Shown: piece after piece, positions 1 to 9,471 of the stretch
How positions within the stretch are numbered: position 1 is the stretch's first letter
Layout of the letters: each line of letters starts with the position of its first letter
Source: Flavobacteriaceae bacterium
GTDB taxonomy: Bacteria; Bacteroidota; Bacteroidia; Flavobacteriales; Flavobacteriaceae
Reading direction: 5' to 3'
DNA: 64,000 bases
Assembly: GCA_021648755.1 (NCBI GenBank)
Contig: JAKISG010000001.1
Location: 62,001 to 126,000, forward strand
Position numbers and translations under genes: made by a program
Notes under the pieces: model-generated
The model's input: only the letters and a program-made list of their open reading frames with translations
What the model was told of the DNA's origin: nothing
The model's database searches: none

Positions 1-264
1 TGCAGGTAAGGTATAGTACAGACTATTAACTTCTTTAAGTTTTTCGACATATTCTTTAGAACCCTGTACGAGTCCCTCAACCATTCCAAAAGTAAAACTG
101 AACTCTTTCATGTACTTAATTAGGACACCCCACATTATCCAAATTGAGAATGCAAGAAGTAATGCTGGTATAGATGACCACAAGTTTTTAGTGGCTATTT
201 TTTTTCCTTTGGAATCCCAAAAATATGCTTCCTCTACGTTCCAATCTTTAATATTAATAGACAT
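1..264 (-). CDS. narK: NarK-type nitrate/nitrite transporter, N-terminal part (cut by window edge)
   Basis: Only the first 88 codons are in the window; the reading frame is open to the left edge. The start is an ATG at 264. The protein begins with a short cytoplasmic segment containing the residues DWNVEEAYFWDSKGKKIATK, followed by the first membrane helix around residues 30-50 (IPALLLAFSIWIMWGVLI). An N-terminus of this kind, with W, FW and a conserved SIPALLLAFS stretch, is typical of MFS nitrate/nitrite porters (NNP family). It lies 20 bp after the stop of a second NNP transporter and is the last visible gene of the nitrate reductase operon. Two NarK paralogues side by side usually divide the work between nitrate-proton symport and nitrate/nitrite exchange; which one this is cannot be read from the fragment. 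Confidence 0.82.
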   Translation of the reverse strand, partial: MSINIKDWNVEEAYFWDSKGKKIATKNLWSSIPALLLAFSIWIMWGVLIKYMKEFSFTFGMVEGLVQGSKEYVEKLKEVNSLYYTLPA

Positions 265-284
265 ATATATTTTTGTTTTTGTTA

Positions 285-1832
285 TTAGTGGTAATCTTCA
301 AAAGCACCTTCGGGCTCTTTTAATGCAAATAAGGTATATATTAAACTAATAAGGGCGCCTGCGGAAAGAAAAAACAAGAAAGTTTTTTCATCTGTGATGG
401 TATATAAAAACAGATATACTACAGCACCTACATTTCCATAAGCACCTGCCATTCCTGCAATACGACCTGTCATATCTTTTTTAATAGTTGGGATAATAGC
501 AAATGTTGCGCCTTCGGCTCCTTGTACAAAGAAGGAAGCAAATATGGTAATTACAATTGAAACTATGAGCCAACTTACGGTATTGTAAAGAGGAATTAAT
601 GTTACTTCACCAGTAACACTATCTATTGGACCATATTGAGGAATTAGAGCCATTAGGAAAAATCCAATAACAATTCCTGCCATATAAAAAATCATTGTCT
701 TTTTTCTATTGCCCATTTTATCTGAAAGTAAACCACCTAACGGACGGGCAACTAAATTAATAACGGCAAAAGACCCAGCAATAATTCCTGCCATTTCTAA
801 GGTTACTATTTTATCTCCGTTAGCATTTAATAAAGAGCCGAAAACTTGATAAAAAAACATAGGTAACATAGAGACTATGGCTAGTTCTGCACCAAAATTT
901 GCAAAGTAGGTGGCGTTTAATGCGCCAATATTTGCAAAAGAGTATTTATCTTTTTCTGGAATTCCTGCTTTTATTTTAGGTAGATTATGTTTAGTTACTT
1001 TAATTACATCCATTAGATAAATAAGAAATAATACTGTCCACATTATATAAACTGTAGTCCAACTCAACATTGGCTGTCCATCAACTACTTGTTTATGTAA
1101 ATTATAGACTACTAAACCAATAGCACCAAAAAGAGGGAACTGCCAAAACCAGTACTGAATTAAGTCTTTTATAGAAGTAATAGGCATAGGTTCTAGTTTT
1201 CCTTTTTTTTCTTTAACGTCAACACTTTCTGGATGGTCTTTTACGGCAAAGAAATAAAACACACCATAGGCTGCACACATAATACTTGTAATGGCTAAAG
1301 ACCATCTCCAACCATTTTCTCCACCTATTATAGTAATAGCAAAAAAGGGTACTAAAGCAGCAGCAGCAGCTGAGCCAAAATTCCCCCAACCTGCATAAAA
1401 ACCTTCAGCTCTACCAATATATTTTGGGGTAAACCAATTGGCGGTCATTTTAATACCAATTACAAACCCAGCACCAATAGTGCCTAAAAATAGTCTAGAT
1501 ATTGTTAGTACGGTTAGTGAATCTCCAAAGGCAAAAAGCAACCCAGGAATTACAGTTAAAATCATTAAGCCTGAAAAAATTACTCTTGGACCATAACGAT
1601 CAATTAAGTTTCCAACAATAACTCGAGCAGGAATGGTTAAAGCCACATTACTTAATAGAATAGATTTTACATTTGCCTTGGTTAGCCACTCAAATTGAGT
1701 TAGCATTTTTGTTAAAATTGGTGCAACATTAAACCAAACAACAAATGTTAGAAAAAAAGCAATCCAGGTTAAATGTAACGTTTTTATACTGGGGTCTTTG
1801 AAATTGAGTAGTCTTGGTGCTGCTTGTTCCAT
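285..1832 (-). CDS. narK: NarK-family nitrate/nitrite MFS transporter
   Basis: A 515-residue inner-membrane protein with about twelve hydrophobic helices. Two glycine-rich NNP signature segments can be seen: AGWGNFGSAAAAALVP near residue 150 and GMAGAYGNVGAVVY near residue 460, which line the nitrate path in this family. The MFS motif between helices 2 and 3 is also recognisable (NLIDRYGPR). It starts at an ATG 2 bp after the narI stop and is followed 20 bp later by a second narK gene, so it is part of the nar operon. Its likely job is to bring nitrate to the cytoplasmic active site of NarG or to export nitrite. A charged insertion around residues 205-215 lies in the central loop. Confidence 0.9.
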   Translation of the reverse strand: MEQAAPRLLNFKDPSIKTLHLTWIAFFLTFVVWFNVAPILTKMLTQFEWLTKANVKSILLSNVALTIPARVIVGNLIDRYGPRVIFSGLMILTVIPGLLFAFGDSLTVLTISRLFLGTIGAGFVIGIKMTANWFTPKYIGRAEGFYAGWGNFGSAAAAALVPFFAITIIGGENGWRWSLAITSIMCAAYGVFYFFAVKDHPESVDVKEKKGKLEPMPITSIKDLIQYWFWQFPLFGAIGLVVYNLHKQVVDGQPMLSWTTVYIMWTVLFLIYLMDVIKVTKHNLPKIKAGIPEKDKYSFANIGALNATYFANFGAELAIVSMLPMFFYQVFGSLLNANGDKIVTLEMAGIIAGSFAVINLVARPLGGLLSDKMGNRKKTMIFYMAGIVIGFFLMALIPQYGPIDSVTGEVTLIPLYNTVSWLIVSIVITIFASFFVQGAEGATFAIIPTIKKDMTGRIAGMAGAYGNVGAVVYLFLYTITDEKTFLFFLSAGALISLIYTLFALKEPEGAFEDYH

Positions 1833-1834
1833 TA

Positions 1835-2563
1835 TTAATTATTTTTTGGGCGATGTATTGACCAAGGTGTTTTAGGGCTTCTTACTTTTCTTTTATTCCA
1901 GTTCCAAATTACTTGTTGATAAGGTTTCCAAAGATAGTTTAGTGGATATACTAAAAAGTGTACCAATCGTGTAAAAGGAGTCATTAAAATAATTACAAAA
2001 GCACCTATCACGTGTAATTTAAACATTAGTGGCATAGCACTCATTGCTGAAATGTCTGGTGAGAATGTAAAAATAGATTTTAAATAAGGCGAAACTGTTG
2101 ATGCAAACCAAGAACTCCCCCATCTAAAAAATAAAGCGGTGTAAATTCCTGTAAATATTTGAAATAACAACAGTAACTCTATGAAAATATCCATTTTAGT
2201 AGTTACCATTTTAATCCTATCGTCAGTTAGTCTTCTGGTGTATAAAAGAATTAATCCTATAAAAACACAAATTGCGGCTATAAACGAAGAAATTTCTAAG
2301 AATAACAGTCTTAAAGGTTCGCTATTCCAAAGAATAATGCTTTTAGGAATAAGAAATGCTATAAGGTGACCAAAAAACAGGATTATAATCCCAAAGTGAA
2401 AAGGAACAGAGCCCCAAAATAATTTTTTGCCTTCTAAAAATTGAGAGGATAGAGAGGATACTTTAAATTTTTGGGTTCTATATCTAGTGATAGTTCCTAT
2501 TAAAAATACCACAAATGCAATATATGGTAAAGCAATAAAAAAAAAGTTATTTAATATGTTCAT
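1835..2563 (-). CDS. narI: Respiratory nitrate reductase gamma subunit (cytochrome b)
   Basis: A 242-residue membrane protein with about five helices, close to the usual family length. NarI carries two b hemes and passes electrons from quinol to NarH. All four expected histidine ligands are present: His56 and His66 (VPFHFG and FGHLI, ten residues apart) and His184 and His202 (LHVIGA and RLVH, eighteen apart), matching the spacing in E. coli NarI (56, 66, 187, 205). The gene starts 15 bp after narJ and ends 2 bp before narK, so it is well inside the operon. The C-terminus (Trp-rich, then IHRPKNN) faces the cytoplasm, where it would contact NarH and NarG. Confidence 0.95.
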   Translation of the reverse strand: MNILNNFFFIALPYIAFVVFLIGTITRYRTQKFKVSSLSSQFLEGKKLFWGSVPFHFGIIILFFGHLIAFLIPKSIILWNSEPLRLLFLEISSFIAAICVFIGLILLYTRRLTDDRIKMVTTKMDIFIELLLLFQIFTGIYTALFFRWGSSWFASTVSPYLKSIFTFSPDISAMSAMPLMFKLHVIGAFVIILMTPFTRLVHFLVYPLNYLWKPYQQVIWNWNKRKVRSPKTPWSIHRPKNN

Positions 2564-2578
2564 TTTGCTATTTATTAG

Positions 2579-3241
2579 TTATGATTCGAGTGTTATTTCT
2601 TGTTTTATGGAACTTAAAAAGCCTCCTGATCGTTGAGGTTGTTTTTGTACTTTAAGAGTAAAATCATAATCTAATGCTTTATATAAAGTTACAAGAGCGT
2701 GTTTATATATGGTAAAAGACTCGTGTTTATCTAATAAAGTCTTATGATGCTTCATATATACTTTTTCTTTTGCTAAAATTTGTTTATCTCCAAAGCCTTC
2801 GATCATTTTAAATAAAGCAGGAGCAACTATTTTATTTATTAAATCATCAAGTAGTTTTAAGTCTTCTAATTTATTTATTAATTTCAATACATTTAAAAGG
2901 TTATCTGACAGTTCATCACCACAATCAATACCATATTTTTGATGTTCTTTATTAAGGTTTACCAATAATTCTCCTCTTTTATAATCATCTCCAAAAATTA
3001 CATATCCAATATCGAGTGTAGTTATTGATTGTACTTCAAATGTTCTTAAATACAAGTCTTCCAATTCATATTTTGTAACACTACTGACTACCTTTGTAAA
3101 AGGGTGTAATTTTTCACCAATATCAGGTGCTACCTTGTCTAAATATTTTTGTATGTCTTTTACATTTTTTACGTAGCCTTCCTTTTGAGGGAAAACAAAC
3201 ATATTTGAAATTTTAGTATAATCTAACAGTTGTTTTTTCAT
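2579..3241 (-). CDS. narJ: Nitrate reductase assembly chaperone NarJ
   Basis: A 220-residue member of the NarJ/TorD chaperone family that helps insert the molybdenum cofactor into NarG and bring NarGH to NarI. The segment around residues 60-105 (DLYLRTFEVQSITTLDIGYV, then FGDDYKRGELL) is characteristic of NarJ, followed by NREH-like and DCGDEL motifs. I chose the ATG at 3241 (residues MKKQLLDYTKISNMF). A longer frame to 3295 would need a TTG start and would add an 18-residue leader that reads like translated intergenic sequence. With this start there is a 74-bp gap after narH, the longest in the operon. It is a cytoplasmic protein and not part of the final complex. Confidence 0.92.
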   Translation of the reverse strand: MKKQLLDYTKISNMFVFPQKEGYVKNVKDIQKYLDKVAPDIGEKLHPFTKVVSSVTKYELEDLYLRTFEVQSITTLDIGYVIFGDDYKRGELLVNLNKEHQKYGIDCGDELSDNLLNVLKLINKLEDLKLLDDLINKIVAPALFKMIEGFGDKQILAKEKVYMKHHKTLLDKHESFTIYKHALVTLYKALDYDFTLKVQKQPQRSGGFLSSIKQEITLES

Positions 3242-3315
3242 ATTCAGTTGTTTTTTAGTTGAAAAGTTTGAAGTTCGAAGTTTTTGCGCTCCCAATCTTC
3301 CTCTAACTATTTTAT

Positions 3316-4866
3316 TTAAAGTCCGCGAGCAGGGTGTTCTGTAAACCCAAATCCTGCACTTCCTTTTCTGTCTCCAGTAAATTCGCTCATTTCAATAGCC
3401 TGTTCTCTATGTGCTGCTGGAATAACAAAGCGATCGTCAAATTTTGCTAAAGAGGTTAAATAATAAATAGCATCTGCCATTTCTGTATCTAAGCCTACTT
3501 CTTCTAAACTTTGAGCGACCATCTCTTTATTTAAATCGCCAACAGTAACATCTCTACGATGTAATCTAACTGCCATTAATTTTTTTAAGGTTATTTTCAT
3601 TAATTCTTCATCGCCATTAGTAAATAAATTGGCTAGATATTTAAGAGGCATACGTGCATCATCAACCGTTCCAAAGATAGTATCTATAGTAGCATCGTAT
3701 TTTGTTGCTCTTTCCCAAAATTTAGAGATGGGATTTAAGGTGCCTTTTTGTGCTTCTACATCATTGCTAGTTAACGAAGCCATTACAGGTAATAATGGTG
3801 GAACATAAAATAACATAGGCATTGTTCTAAACTCTGGGTGAAGTGGTAATGCCATCCCCCATTCTTTCACGAATTTATAGGTTGGTGAATCTTGTGCTGC
3901 TTTTAAAGTAGAATCCGCGATACCATTTTTCTTTGCTGAAGCTATTACTTTAGGGTCAAATGGATCTAAGATCATATCTAATTGCCTTTTTATTAAGTCT
4001 TCGTCATCTGAGGCTGCTACGGCTTCAATTTGGCTAGCATCATATAACATTACGCCTAAATATCGAATACGTCCGACACAGGAATGCATACACGCTGGGG
4101 CTTGACCAGATTCTAGTCTTGGGTAGCATAGAATACATTTTTCAGATTTTCCAGTTTCCCAGTTATAATATGATTTTTTATAAGGGCATGCTGACACACA
4201 CATTCTCCATGCTCTACACACATTTTGATTGATAAGAACGATACCATCTTCACCTCTTTTATAGATGGCTCTTGAAGGGCAAGCACCTACACAGGCAGGG
4301 TTTAAGCAATGGTTACAAATTCTTGGGAGATAGAACATAGCCATACGTTCTAATTGAAACATGGCTTCTTGTTCTCCTGCAGATAAGTTTTTAAAGTTAG
4401 GGTCATTTCGGGCAAAATCGGGTGTGCCACTTAAATCATCGTCCCAGTTAGGTCCCATTTTGATATCTATAGGTTTCCCCGTTATCATAGATACTGGTCT
4501 AGCAGTAACCTGAGTATCTTCTTCGGGAGATTCTATTAAATTGAGATATTTATAGGTAAAGGGTTCGTAGTAATCATCGATTACTGGTAAGTGGGGGTTA
4601 TGGAAAATATTTAATAAACTTTTGGCTTTTCCAGATCCTTTTAAACGAACTTTACCCATATTTTTTTCCCAACCGCCTTTGTATATTTCTTGGTCTTCCC
4701 ATTTGGTCGGGTATCCAGTACCTGGTTTGGTTTCTACATTGTTCCACCACATATATTCGGCACCTTTTCTATCTGTCCATATATTTTTACAAGCTATTGA
4801 ACAAGTATGACATCCGATACATTTATCTAAATGAAATACCATTGAAATCTGAGAGCGTACATCCAT
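3316..4866 (-). CDS. narH: Respiratory nitrate reductase beta subunit (iron-sulfur)
   Basis: A 516-residue protein that relays electrons from the hemes of NarI to NarG through four iron-sulfur clusters. The four cysteine groups are visible: CIGCHTCSIAC at residues 16-26, CNHCLNPACVGACP near 184, CRAWRMCVSACP near 217, and CILCYPRL followed by CMHSC near 244 to 264. In the third group a Trp (CRAW) stands where a ferredoxin would have a Cys. This is the NarH hallmark that makes that cluster [3Fe-4S]. The ATG at 4866 (MDVRSQISMVFHLDKC) matches the usual start of the family. It lies 43 bp downstream of narG. The C-terminal quarter contains the NarH-specific helical domain. Confidence 0.97.
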   Translation of the reverse strand: MDVRSQISMVFHLDKCIGCHTCSIACKNIWTDRKGAEYMWWNNVETKPGTGYPTKWEDQEIYKGGWEKNMGKVRLKGSGKAKSLLNIFHNPHLPVIDDYYEPFTYKYLNLIESPEEDTQVTARPVSMITGKPIDIKMGPNWDDDLSGTPDFARNDPNFKNLSAGEQEAMFQLERMAMFYLPRICNHCLNPACVGACPSRAIYKRGEDGIVLINQNVCRAWRMCVSACPYKKSYYNWETGKSEKCILCYPRLESGQAPACMHSCVGRIRYLGVMLYDASQIEAVAASDDEDLIKRQLDMILDPFDPKVIASAKKNGIADSTLKAAQDSPTYKFVKEWGMALPLHPEFRTMPMLFYVPPLLPVMASLTSNDVEAQKGTLNPISKFWERATKYDATIDTIFGTVDDARMPLKYLANLFTNGDEELMKITLKKLMAVRLHRRDVTVGDLNKEMVAQSLEEVGLDTEMADAIYYLTSLAKFDDRFVIPAAHREQAIEMSEFTGDRKGSAGFGFTEHPARGL

Positions 4867-4909
4867 AATTCAGACTATTTTTTTTATTAATTATTAATTT
4901 TAAATTTAA

Positions 4910-7900
4910 TTACCATTCTAGTTTATCCATTTTTTGAATTACAACATGAGTATCTCTATTTACTGCAGTTGGTCCCCAATAATTAAAATGGAATGTAAAT
5001 TGACCATATCCTCCCGCTAACAAGTTAGGCTTAAGATGAATTCTGGTAATACTATTATTTGAGCCACCTCTATTGCCGTTTCTTAATTGAGATTTTGGAA
5101 TACTAATGGTTCTTTCAACGGTGTGATATACAATACAGACTCCTTTAGGTATTCTTGAACTTACCACAGCTCTTGTGCAATAGGTACCGTTATCATTATG
5201 TACCTCTACCCAATCATTATCTTTAATGTCCATTTCTTCTGCATCGGCTTCACTTATCCAACAAGGTTCCATTCCTCTAGAAAGGGTAAGCATTCTGATA
5301 TTATCCATATAAGTAGAATGAATGTGCCATTTTCCATGAGGTGTTAAGCAATTTAATGCTTTAGCCATACTTTTTCCTTTTAAGGTTTCTTTTAGGTCTC
5401 CATAAACTTCTGGGCTTGGTGATGGTTTATAGGTTGGTAAGTGTTCGCCATAAGCGATATACATTTCATGATCTAAATAGAAATGTTGTCTTCCTGTCAG
5501 TGTTCTCCAAGGTACTAAGCGTTCAATGTTATAGGTGTAAGCAGCATATGCTCTACCATTATTCATTAAGCCGGACCATACAGGAGAGGTTAAATATCTT
5601 CTAGGTTGTGCTTGTAGGTCTTTAAAATCTAATCTAAATTCTTCATTGCCCTTAGCAAGATCTACCAAATTTAAACCTGTTTTTTTCTCCATATTTTCAT
5701 AAGCCTTAATGGTAAGAGAGCCATTAGTTAGCGTAGATAGGTGTAATATAGCATTAGCAGCCTCAACATCTTCGGCTATCGAAGGGTATTTTTTATCGCC
5801 TATTTTAATGGTTGGAAAGTGATTGGATGTTAACATTTCATCATATTCATCTTCACACATATAATGGTTACCGTGTGCTCCTAAGCCTTTTGTTTTTATA
5901 TTTTCACCTAAAGCACAGAATTTTTCATAAATTTTAGTGTAATCTCTTTTTACTATGGAGATATTGTGCATTGTTTTTCCTGGAATTGCCTCACACTCAC
6001 CATGGTACCAGTCTTTTATATCTTTTTGTGAAACTTCTCCTTTAGAATCATGAGCTATTGCTGTTGTAACAATGTCTGTTTGTGTTTCTGAAAGGTATTT
6101 TTCTGAAAGTTCGCTTGTTTTTTTTGCGATTTCCTTAAATATCTCCCAGTCGGATTTTGATTCCCATACGGGCGCAATGGCTTTCGATAAGGGGTGGATA
6201 AACGAGTGCATATCCGTACTGTTCAGGTCATCTTTTTCGTACCAGGATGCCGCGGGCAAAACAATATCTGAATACAGTGCAGATGAATCCATACGAAAAT
6301 TAAGATCTACTACCAAATCCATTTTACCAGTTGGTGCTACTTCATGCCATTTAACCTCTTCCGTTTTTTCTTCATTATAATCTTTAGCTATTGCATTTGA
6401 AGTTGTTCCTAAATAGTGTTTAAGAGCAAATTCATTTCCTTTCATAGATCCTGAGATAGCATTTCCTCTCCAGATATACCATGTTCTAGGGAAGTTAAAA
6501 TCGTTTTCAGGGTCTCCAACAGCGTAACCTAATTCTTTGCTTTTTAGTTTTTCAAGTACATATTTTTCGATATCCCCATCTGTTTTCGCGCCATTTGCCA
6601 TAGCTTCTTTACTAAGTTCTAAGGTGTTTTGATCAAATTGGGGGAAGAAAGGCATCCAGCCCATTCTTACAGATTTAAAAATGTGATCTGCATGATGACC
6701 TGCTGTCATTTTATTTTTAGGCACGGTATTGTATCTAGACGAGTGTCCGTCATATCTGTATTGGCAGGTATTAATATAATGCCAAATAGGTGCTTGTTGT
6801 AATCTAGATGGTCCTTGCCAGTCTTTTGCAAAGGCAATAGACCCCCAAGAATCACTTGGCGCTAATTTTTCTTGACCTACATAGTGATTCATACCGCCAC
6901 CATTTTTACCTACACAGCCTGTTAGCATTAATGCCATAATGCCTGAACGGTAAATTAAATTATTGTGATACCAGTGATTGATACCTGCACCAATAATAAT
7001 CATACATTTTCCTTCGGTTATTTCGGCAGTTTTTGCCCATTCTCTAGCAAAACTGATTACCATCTTGGCATCGATCCCCGTAAATATTTCTTGCCACGCT
7101 GGTGTGTATGCTTGGTCTTTTTCGTCATAACTTTTCGGGTAATCTCCGTCTAAGCCTCTGCTAACACCGTATTGTGCCATAGTTAAATCGTAAACGGTAG
7201 TTACTATTCGCTCTCCATCTACGGTTTGAATTCTTTTTATAGGAACGTTTCGCATTGCTTTTTTATCTAGACCAAATTCTGTAAATTCAACTTGAACTAC
7301 GTCATCTTTTGTGTCTAAAAGGCTTAAAATAGGGTGGTATGTTCTGTCTGTTTCTCCATCTTCATATTTCATGTTCCATTTTCCTTTTTCTTCTTGCCAT
7401 CTGTACCCTGAACTTCCTTTCGGAATTACAAAATCTCCAGATTCTTCATCAATATTTACAAATTTCCAATCGCCTTGCTCAATATCTTTGTGTTGTTCCA
7501 ATTGATTGGCCCGCAATAATCTTCCTGAAGAGTAATGTTCGCCTTCGTCTTTTAACTCAACTAAATAAGGGCTATCTGTATAGCGTTTGGTGTATTCTAT
7601 AAAATAGGGTATCTGCTTTTCGTGGTGAAATTCTTTTAGAATAACGTGGGTTACCGCCATCCAAAATGCACCGTCACTACCTGCATGTAAAGGCACCCAT
7701 TGATCGGCGTATTTTGCTACTTGATTAAAGTCGGGTGAAAAAACCACGGCTTTAGTTCCGTTATGTCTTGATTCTGCAAAAAAATGACAGTCTGGTGTTC
7801 TTGTCATATTCAGGTTGGCGCCCATGACCGCGACCATTTTTGAGTTGTACCAATCGGCGCTTTCGCAAACATCTGTTTGTTCTCCCCAAATTTCAGGGAA

Positions 7901-8530
7901 TGCATTTGGCAGATCACAGTACCAATCGTAAAAACTTAAATTTACACCTCCGAATAATTGTAAAAATCTTGAGCCACCAGCATAACTGAGCATAGACATT
8001 GCAGGAATAGGAGAGAAGCCAACAACTCTGTCTGGGCCATATTTTTTGGCAGTATAGATATTTGCTATTGCCATCATTTCTAAAACCTCGTCCCAATGAA
8101 CTCTTCTAAATCCACCTTTTCCTCTAGCGTGTTGGTATCGTTTTCTGGCTTCTTTGTTATTTTGTAGATTTTCCCATGCTTGCAGTGGGTCGCCACATTT
8201 TTCTTTTTCTTCTCTATAGGCGTCTAATAAAGCGCCACGAACTAATGGGTATTTGATTCTTAATGGGCTATATAAATACCATGAAAATGAGATGCCTCTT
8301 TGACAACCACGTGGCTCGTAAGGGGGCAAGCCGCTTTCTAATAAAGGGTAATCCAATTGTTGGGTCTCCCAGACAACAATACCTTCTTTAACATGAATTT
8401 GCCATGAGCATCCACCAGTACAGTTTACACCATGGGTACTCCTTACAACTTTATCGTGCTGAAAACGATTTTTGTAGAATTCTTCCCATTTTCTTGTTTG
8501 GGGTGAGATAATATCTTCAATCCAACTCAT
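4910..8530 (-). CDS. narG: Respiratory nitrate reductase alpha subunit (molybdenum catalytic subunit)
   Basis: A 1206-residue catalytic subunit that reduces nitrate to nitrite at a molybdo-bis(MGD) centre; E. coli NarG has 1247. The N-terminal cluster ligands His33, Cys37, Cys41 and Cys76 (THGVNCTGGC, then PRGCQRG) match the unusual His-Cys3 [4Fe-4S] site of NarG. The molybdenum ligand is Asp206 in the motif FYDWYCDLP, equivalent to Asp222 of E. coli. There is no twin-arginine signal peptide, so the enzyme should be of the cytoplasm-facing type, which agrees with the presence of NarK transporters. It begins 28 bp after the cytochrome c gene and leads into narH, narJ and narI. Together these genes allow anaerobic nitrate respiration. 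Confidence 0.98.
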   Translation of the reverse strand: MSWIEDIISPQTRKWEEFYKNRFQHDKVVRSTHGVNCTGGCSWQIHVKEGIVVWETQQLDYPLLESGLPPYEPRGCQRGISFSWYLYSPLRIKYPLVRGALLDAYREEKEKCGDPLQAWENLQNNKEARKRYQHARGKGGFRRVHWDEVLEMMAIANIYTAKKYGPDRVVGFSPIPAMSMLSYAGGSRFLQLFGGVNLSFYDWYCDLPNAFPEIWGEQTDVCESADWYNSKMVAVMGANLNMTRTPDCHFFAESRHNGTKAVVFSPDFNQVAKYADQWVPLHAGSDGAFWMAVTHVILKEFHHEKQIPYFIEYTKRYTDSPYLVELKDEGEHYSSGRLLRANQLEQHKDIEQGDWKFVNIDEESGDFVIPKGSSGYRWQEEKGKWNMKYEDGETDRTYHPILSLLDTKDDVVQVEFTEFGLDKKAMRNVPIKRIQTVDGERIVTTVYDLTMAQYGVSRGLDGDYPKSYDEKDQAYTPAWQEIFTGIDAKMVISFAREWAKTAEITEGKCMIIIGAGINHWYHNNLIYRSGIMALMLTGCVGKNGGGMNHYVGQEKLAPSDSWGSIAFAKDWQGPSRLQQAPIWHYINTCQYRYDGHSSRYNTVPKNKMTAGHHADHIFKSVRMGWMPFFPQFDQNTLELSKEAMANGAKTDGDIEKYVLEKLKSKELGYAVGDPENDFNFPRTWYIWRGNAISGSMKGNEFALKHYLGTTSNAIAKDYNEEKTEEVKWHEVAPTGKMDLVVDLNFRMDSSALYSDIVLPAASWYEKDDLNSTDMHSFIHPLSKAIAPVWESKSDWEIFKEIAKKTSELSEKYLSETQTDIVTTAIAHDSKGEVSQKDIKDWYHGECEAIPGKTMHNISIVKRDYTKIYEKFCALGENIKTKGLGAHGNHYMCEDEYDEMLTSNHFPTIKIGDKKYPSIAEDVEAANAILHLSTLTNGSLTIKAYENMEKKTGLNLVDLAKGNEEFRLDFKDLQAQPRRYLTSPVWSGLMNNGRAYAAYTYNIERLVPWRTLTGRQHFYLDHEMYIAYGEHLPTYKPSPSPEVYGDLKETLKGKSMAKALNCLTPHGKWHIHSTYMDNIRMLTLSRGMEPCWISEADAEEMDIKDNDWVEVHNDNGTYCTRAVVSSRIPKGVCIVYHTVERTISIPKSQLRNGNRGGSNNSITRIHLKPNLLAGGYGQFTFHFNYWGPTAVNRDTHVVIQKMDKLEW

Positions 8531-8558
8531 AATATCTTTGTTTAATTAGTTAAATTTA

Positions 8559-9416
8559 TTAGTTACGAGACTTAATTTGTCTTTCGTAAATTCTTTTATT
8601 TACACTTTCTTTTTTACGTTTATACCAAAATATTGGGAAGATTCCCATTAATACAATTGCACCCATAATTCCCCATATTAAGAGAGTATTTTTATAAGAT
8701 GTTAAGCCTAATTGATAATAACGTTGTTCGCTTACTTCTTTTAAAAAAGCAATTAGTTGTGTAGTTTCTTCTTCTGTTATTTGGTGATTTTGATAAGAAA
8801 CTTTCATTTGCGGAAACGGAAGTCCAGTAATTATTCCTTCAAGGCCTTCTTTTTTTAACCTATCGTAAGAGTCTGTTAGTTCCATAGCTAATCCACCTCC
8901 AGCAATTATGGCATCATACCTAATATCATGGCATGAGATACATGATGGTCCTTCATTTTGGAATATTTGTTTTCCTGAAAATAAGTTTTGTCCTATTAAT
9001 ATGTCTTCTTTAGTAGGTTCAAAAGGAACTATTTTTTCTTCTGCAACTTGGTCAGTATCCGCTCCTGTTGCAACAGGATTCGCACTTTTAATATAATCAA
9101 AAAGGGCATTTAGTTCGGCATCTGATAATTCTTGGTCAGGCATTACGGTCTTGTTATATTCTTCAAATATTTTTATAGCATCAGCATCTCCACTTTTTAC
9201 TAATGCTTGCGATGAACTCACAAAACTTTTAAACCATTTTTTACTATATTTTTTGTGTACGTTAGCTAGACCAGGTCCAATTGCTCGTTTGCTAGATGTC
9301 TTATGACAGGCTGCACATTTAGATTTAAAAAGATTTTCGCCATCTTGAGCGTACATTGTAGTACTTAAGAATAAAAAGAAAATTAATAAAATCGAGATTA
9401 AAGTTTTACCATTCAT
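8559..9416 (-). CDS. Membrane-anchored diheme cytochrome c, first gene of the nar operon (NarC-like)
   Basis: A 285-residue protein with an N-terminal signal peptide (residues 1-23, ending MYAQ). Two c-type heme sites are CAACH at 34-38 and CISCH at 159-163. One transmembrane helix lies near residues 240-262, followed by a basic tail (WYKRKKES). Each heme domain has a Met-containing stretch that could supply the axial ligand (for example VMPDQ near 92 and PFPQMKVS in the second domain). It should sit on the outer face of the inner membrane and exchange electrons with the respiratory chain. It precedes narG by 28 bp and carries the operon promoter. The position recalls narC of Thermus, a diheme cytochrome at the head of narCGHJIK; homology was not tested. 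Confidence 0.88.
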   Translation of the reverse strand: MNGKTLISILLIFFLFLSTTMYAQDGENLFKSKCAACHKTSSKRAIGPGLANVHKKYSKKWFKSFVSSSQALVKSGDADAIKIFEEYNKTVMPDQELSDAELNALFDYIKSANPVATGADTDQVAEEKIVPFEPTKEDILIGQNLFSGKQIFQNEGPSCISCHDIRYDAIIAGGGLAMELTDSYDRLKKEGLEGIITGLPFPQMKVSYQNHQITEEETTQLIAFLKEVSEQRYYQLGLTSYKNTLLIWGIMGAIVLMGIFPIFWYKRKKESVNKRIYERQIKSRN

Positions 9417-9441
9417 TGTGAATATAGGATTAATTAGACAA

Positions 9442-9449
9442 CAAATTTA
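9442..9449 (-). promoter_or_regulatory. Predicted -7 promoter element of the nar operon
   Basis: On the minus strand this reads TAAATTTG, a full match to the Bacteroidota -7 consensus TAnnTTTG. It lies 25 bp upstream of the cytochrome c start codon. No convincing TTG is found at the -33 position, which fits a promoter that depends on an activator. It would place the first transcribed base near 9438. Confidence 0.55.
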
Positions 9450-9471
9450 AGGACTTCAAAAAAATAAAGAA

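Noticed and set aside
110..349. Open frame of 79 codons on the plus strand at the left edge
   Set aside because: It is antisense to the conserved NarK coding sequence and has no conserved features.
3242..3295. Extended narJ start at a TTG (3295)
   Set aside because: The added residues look like translated linker (GAQKLRTSNFSTKKQL), and the ATG at 3241 gives the normal NarJ N-terminus.
6072..6380. 102-codon plus-strand frame
   Set aside because: Lies entirely antisense within narG, whose protein sequence is conserved across it.
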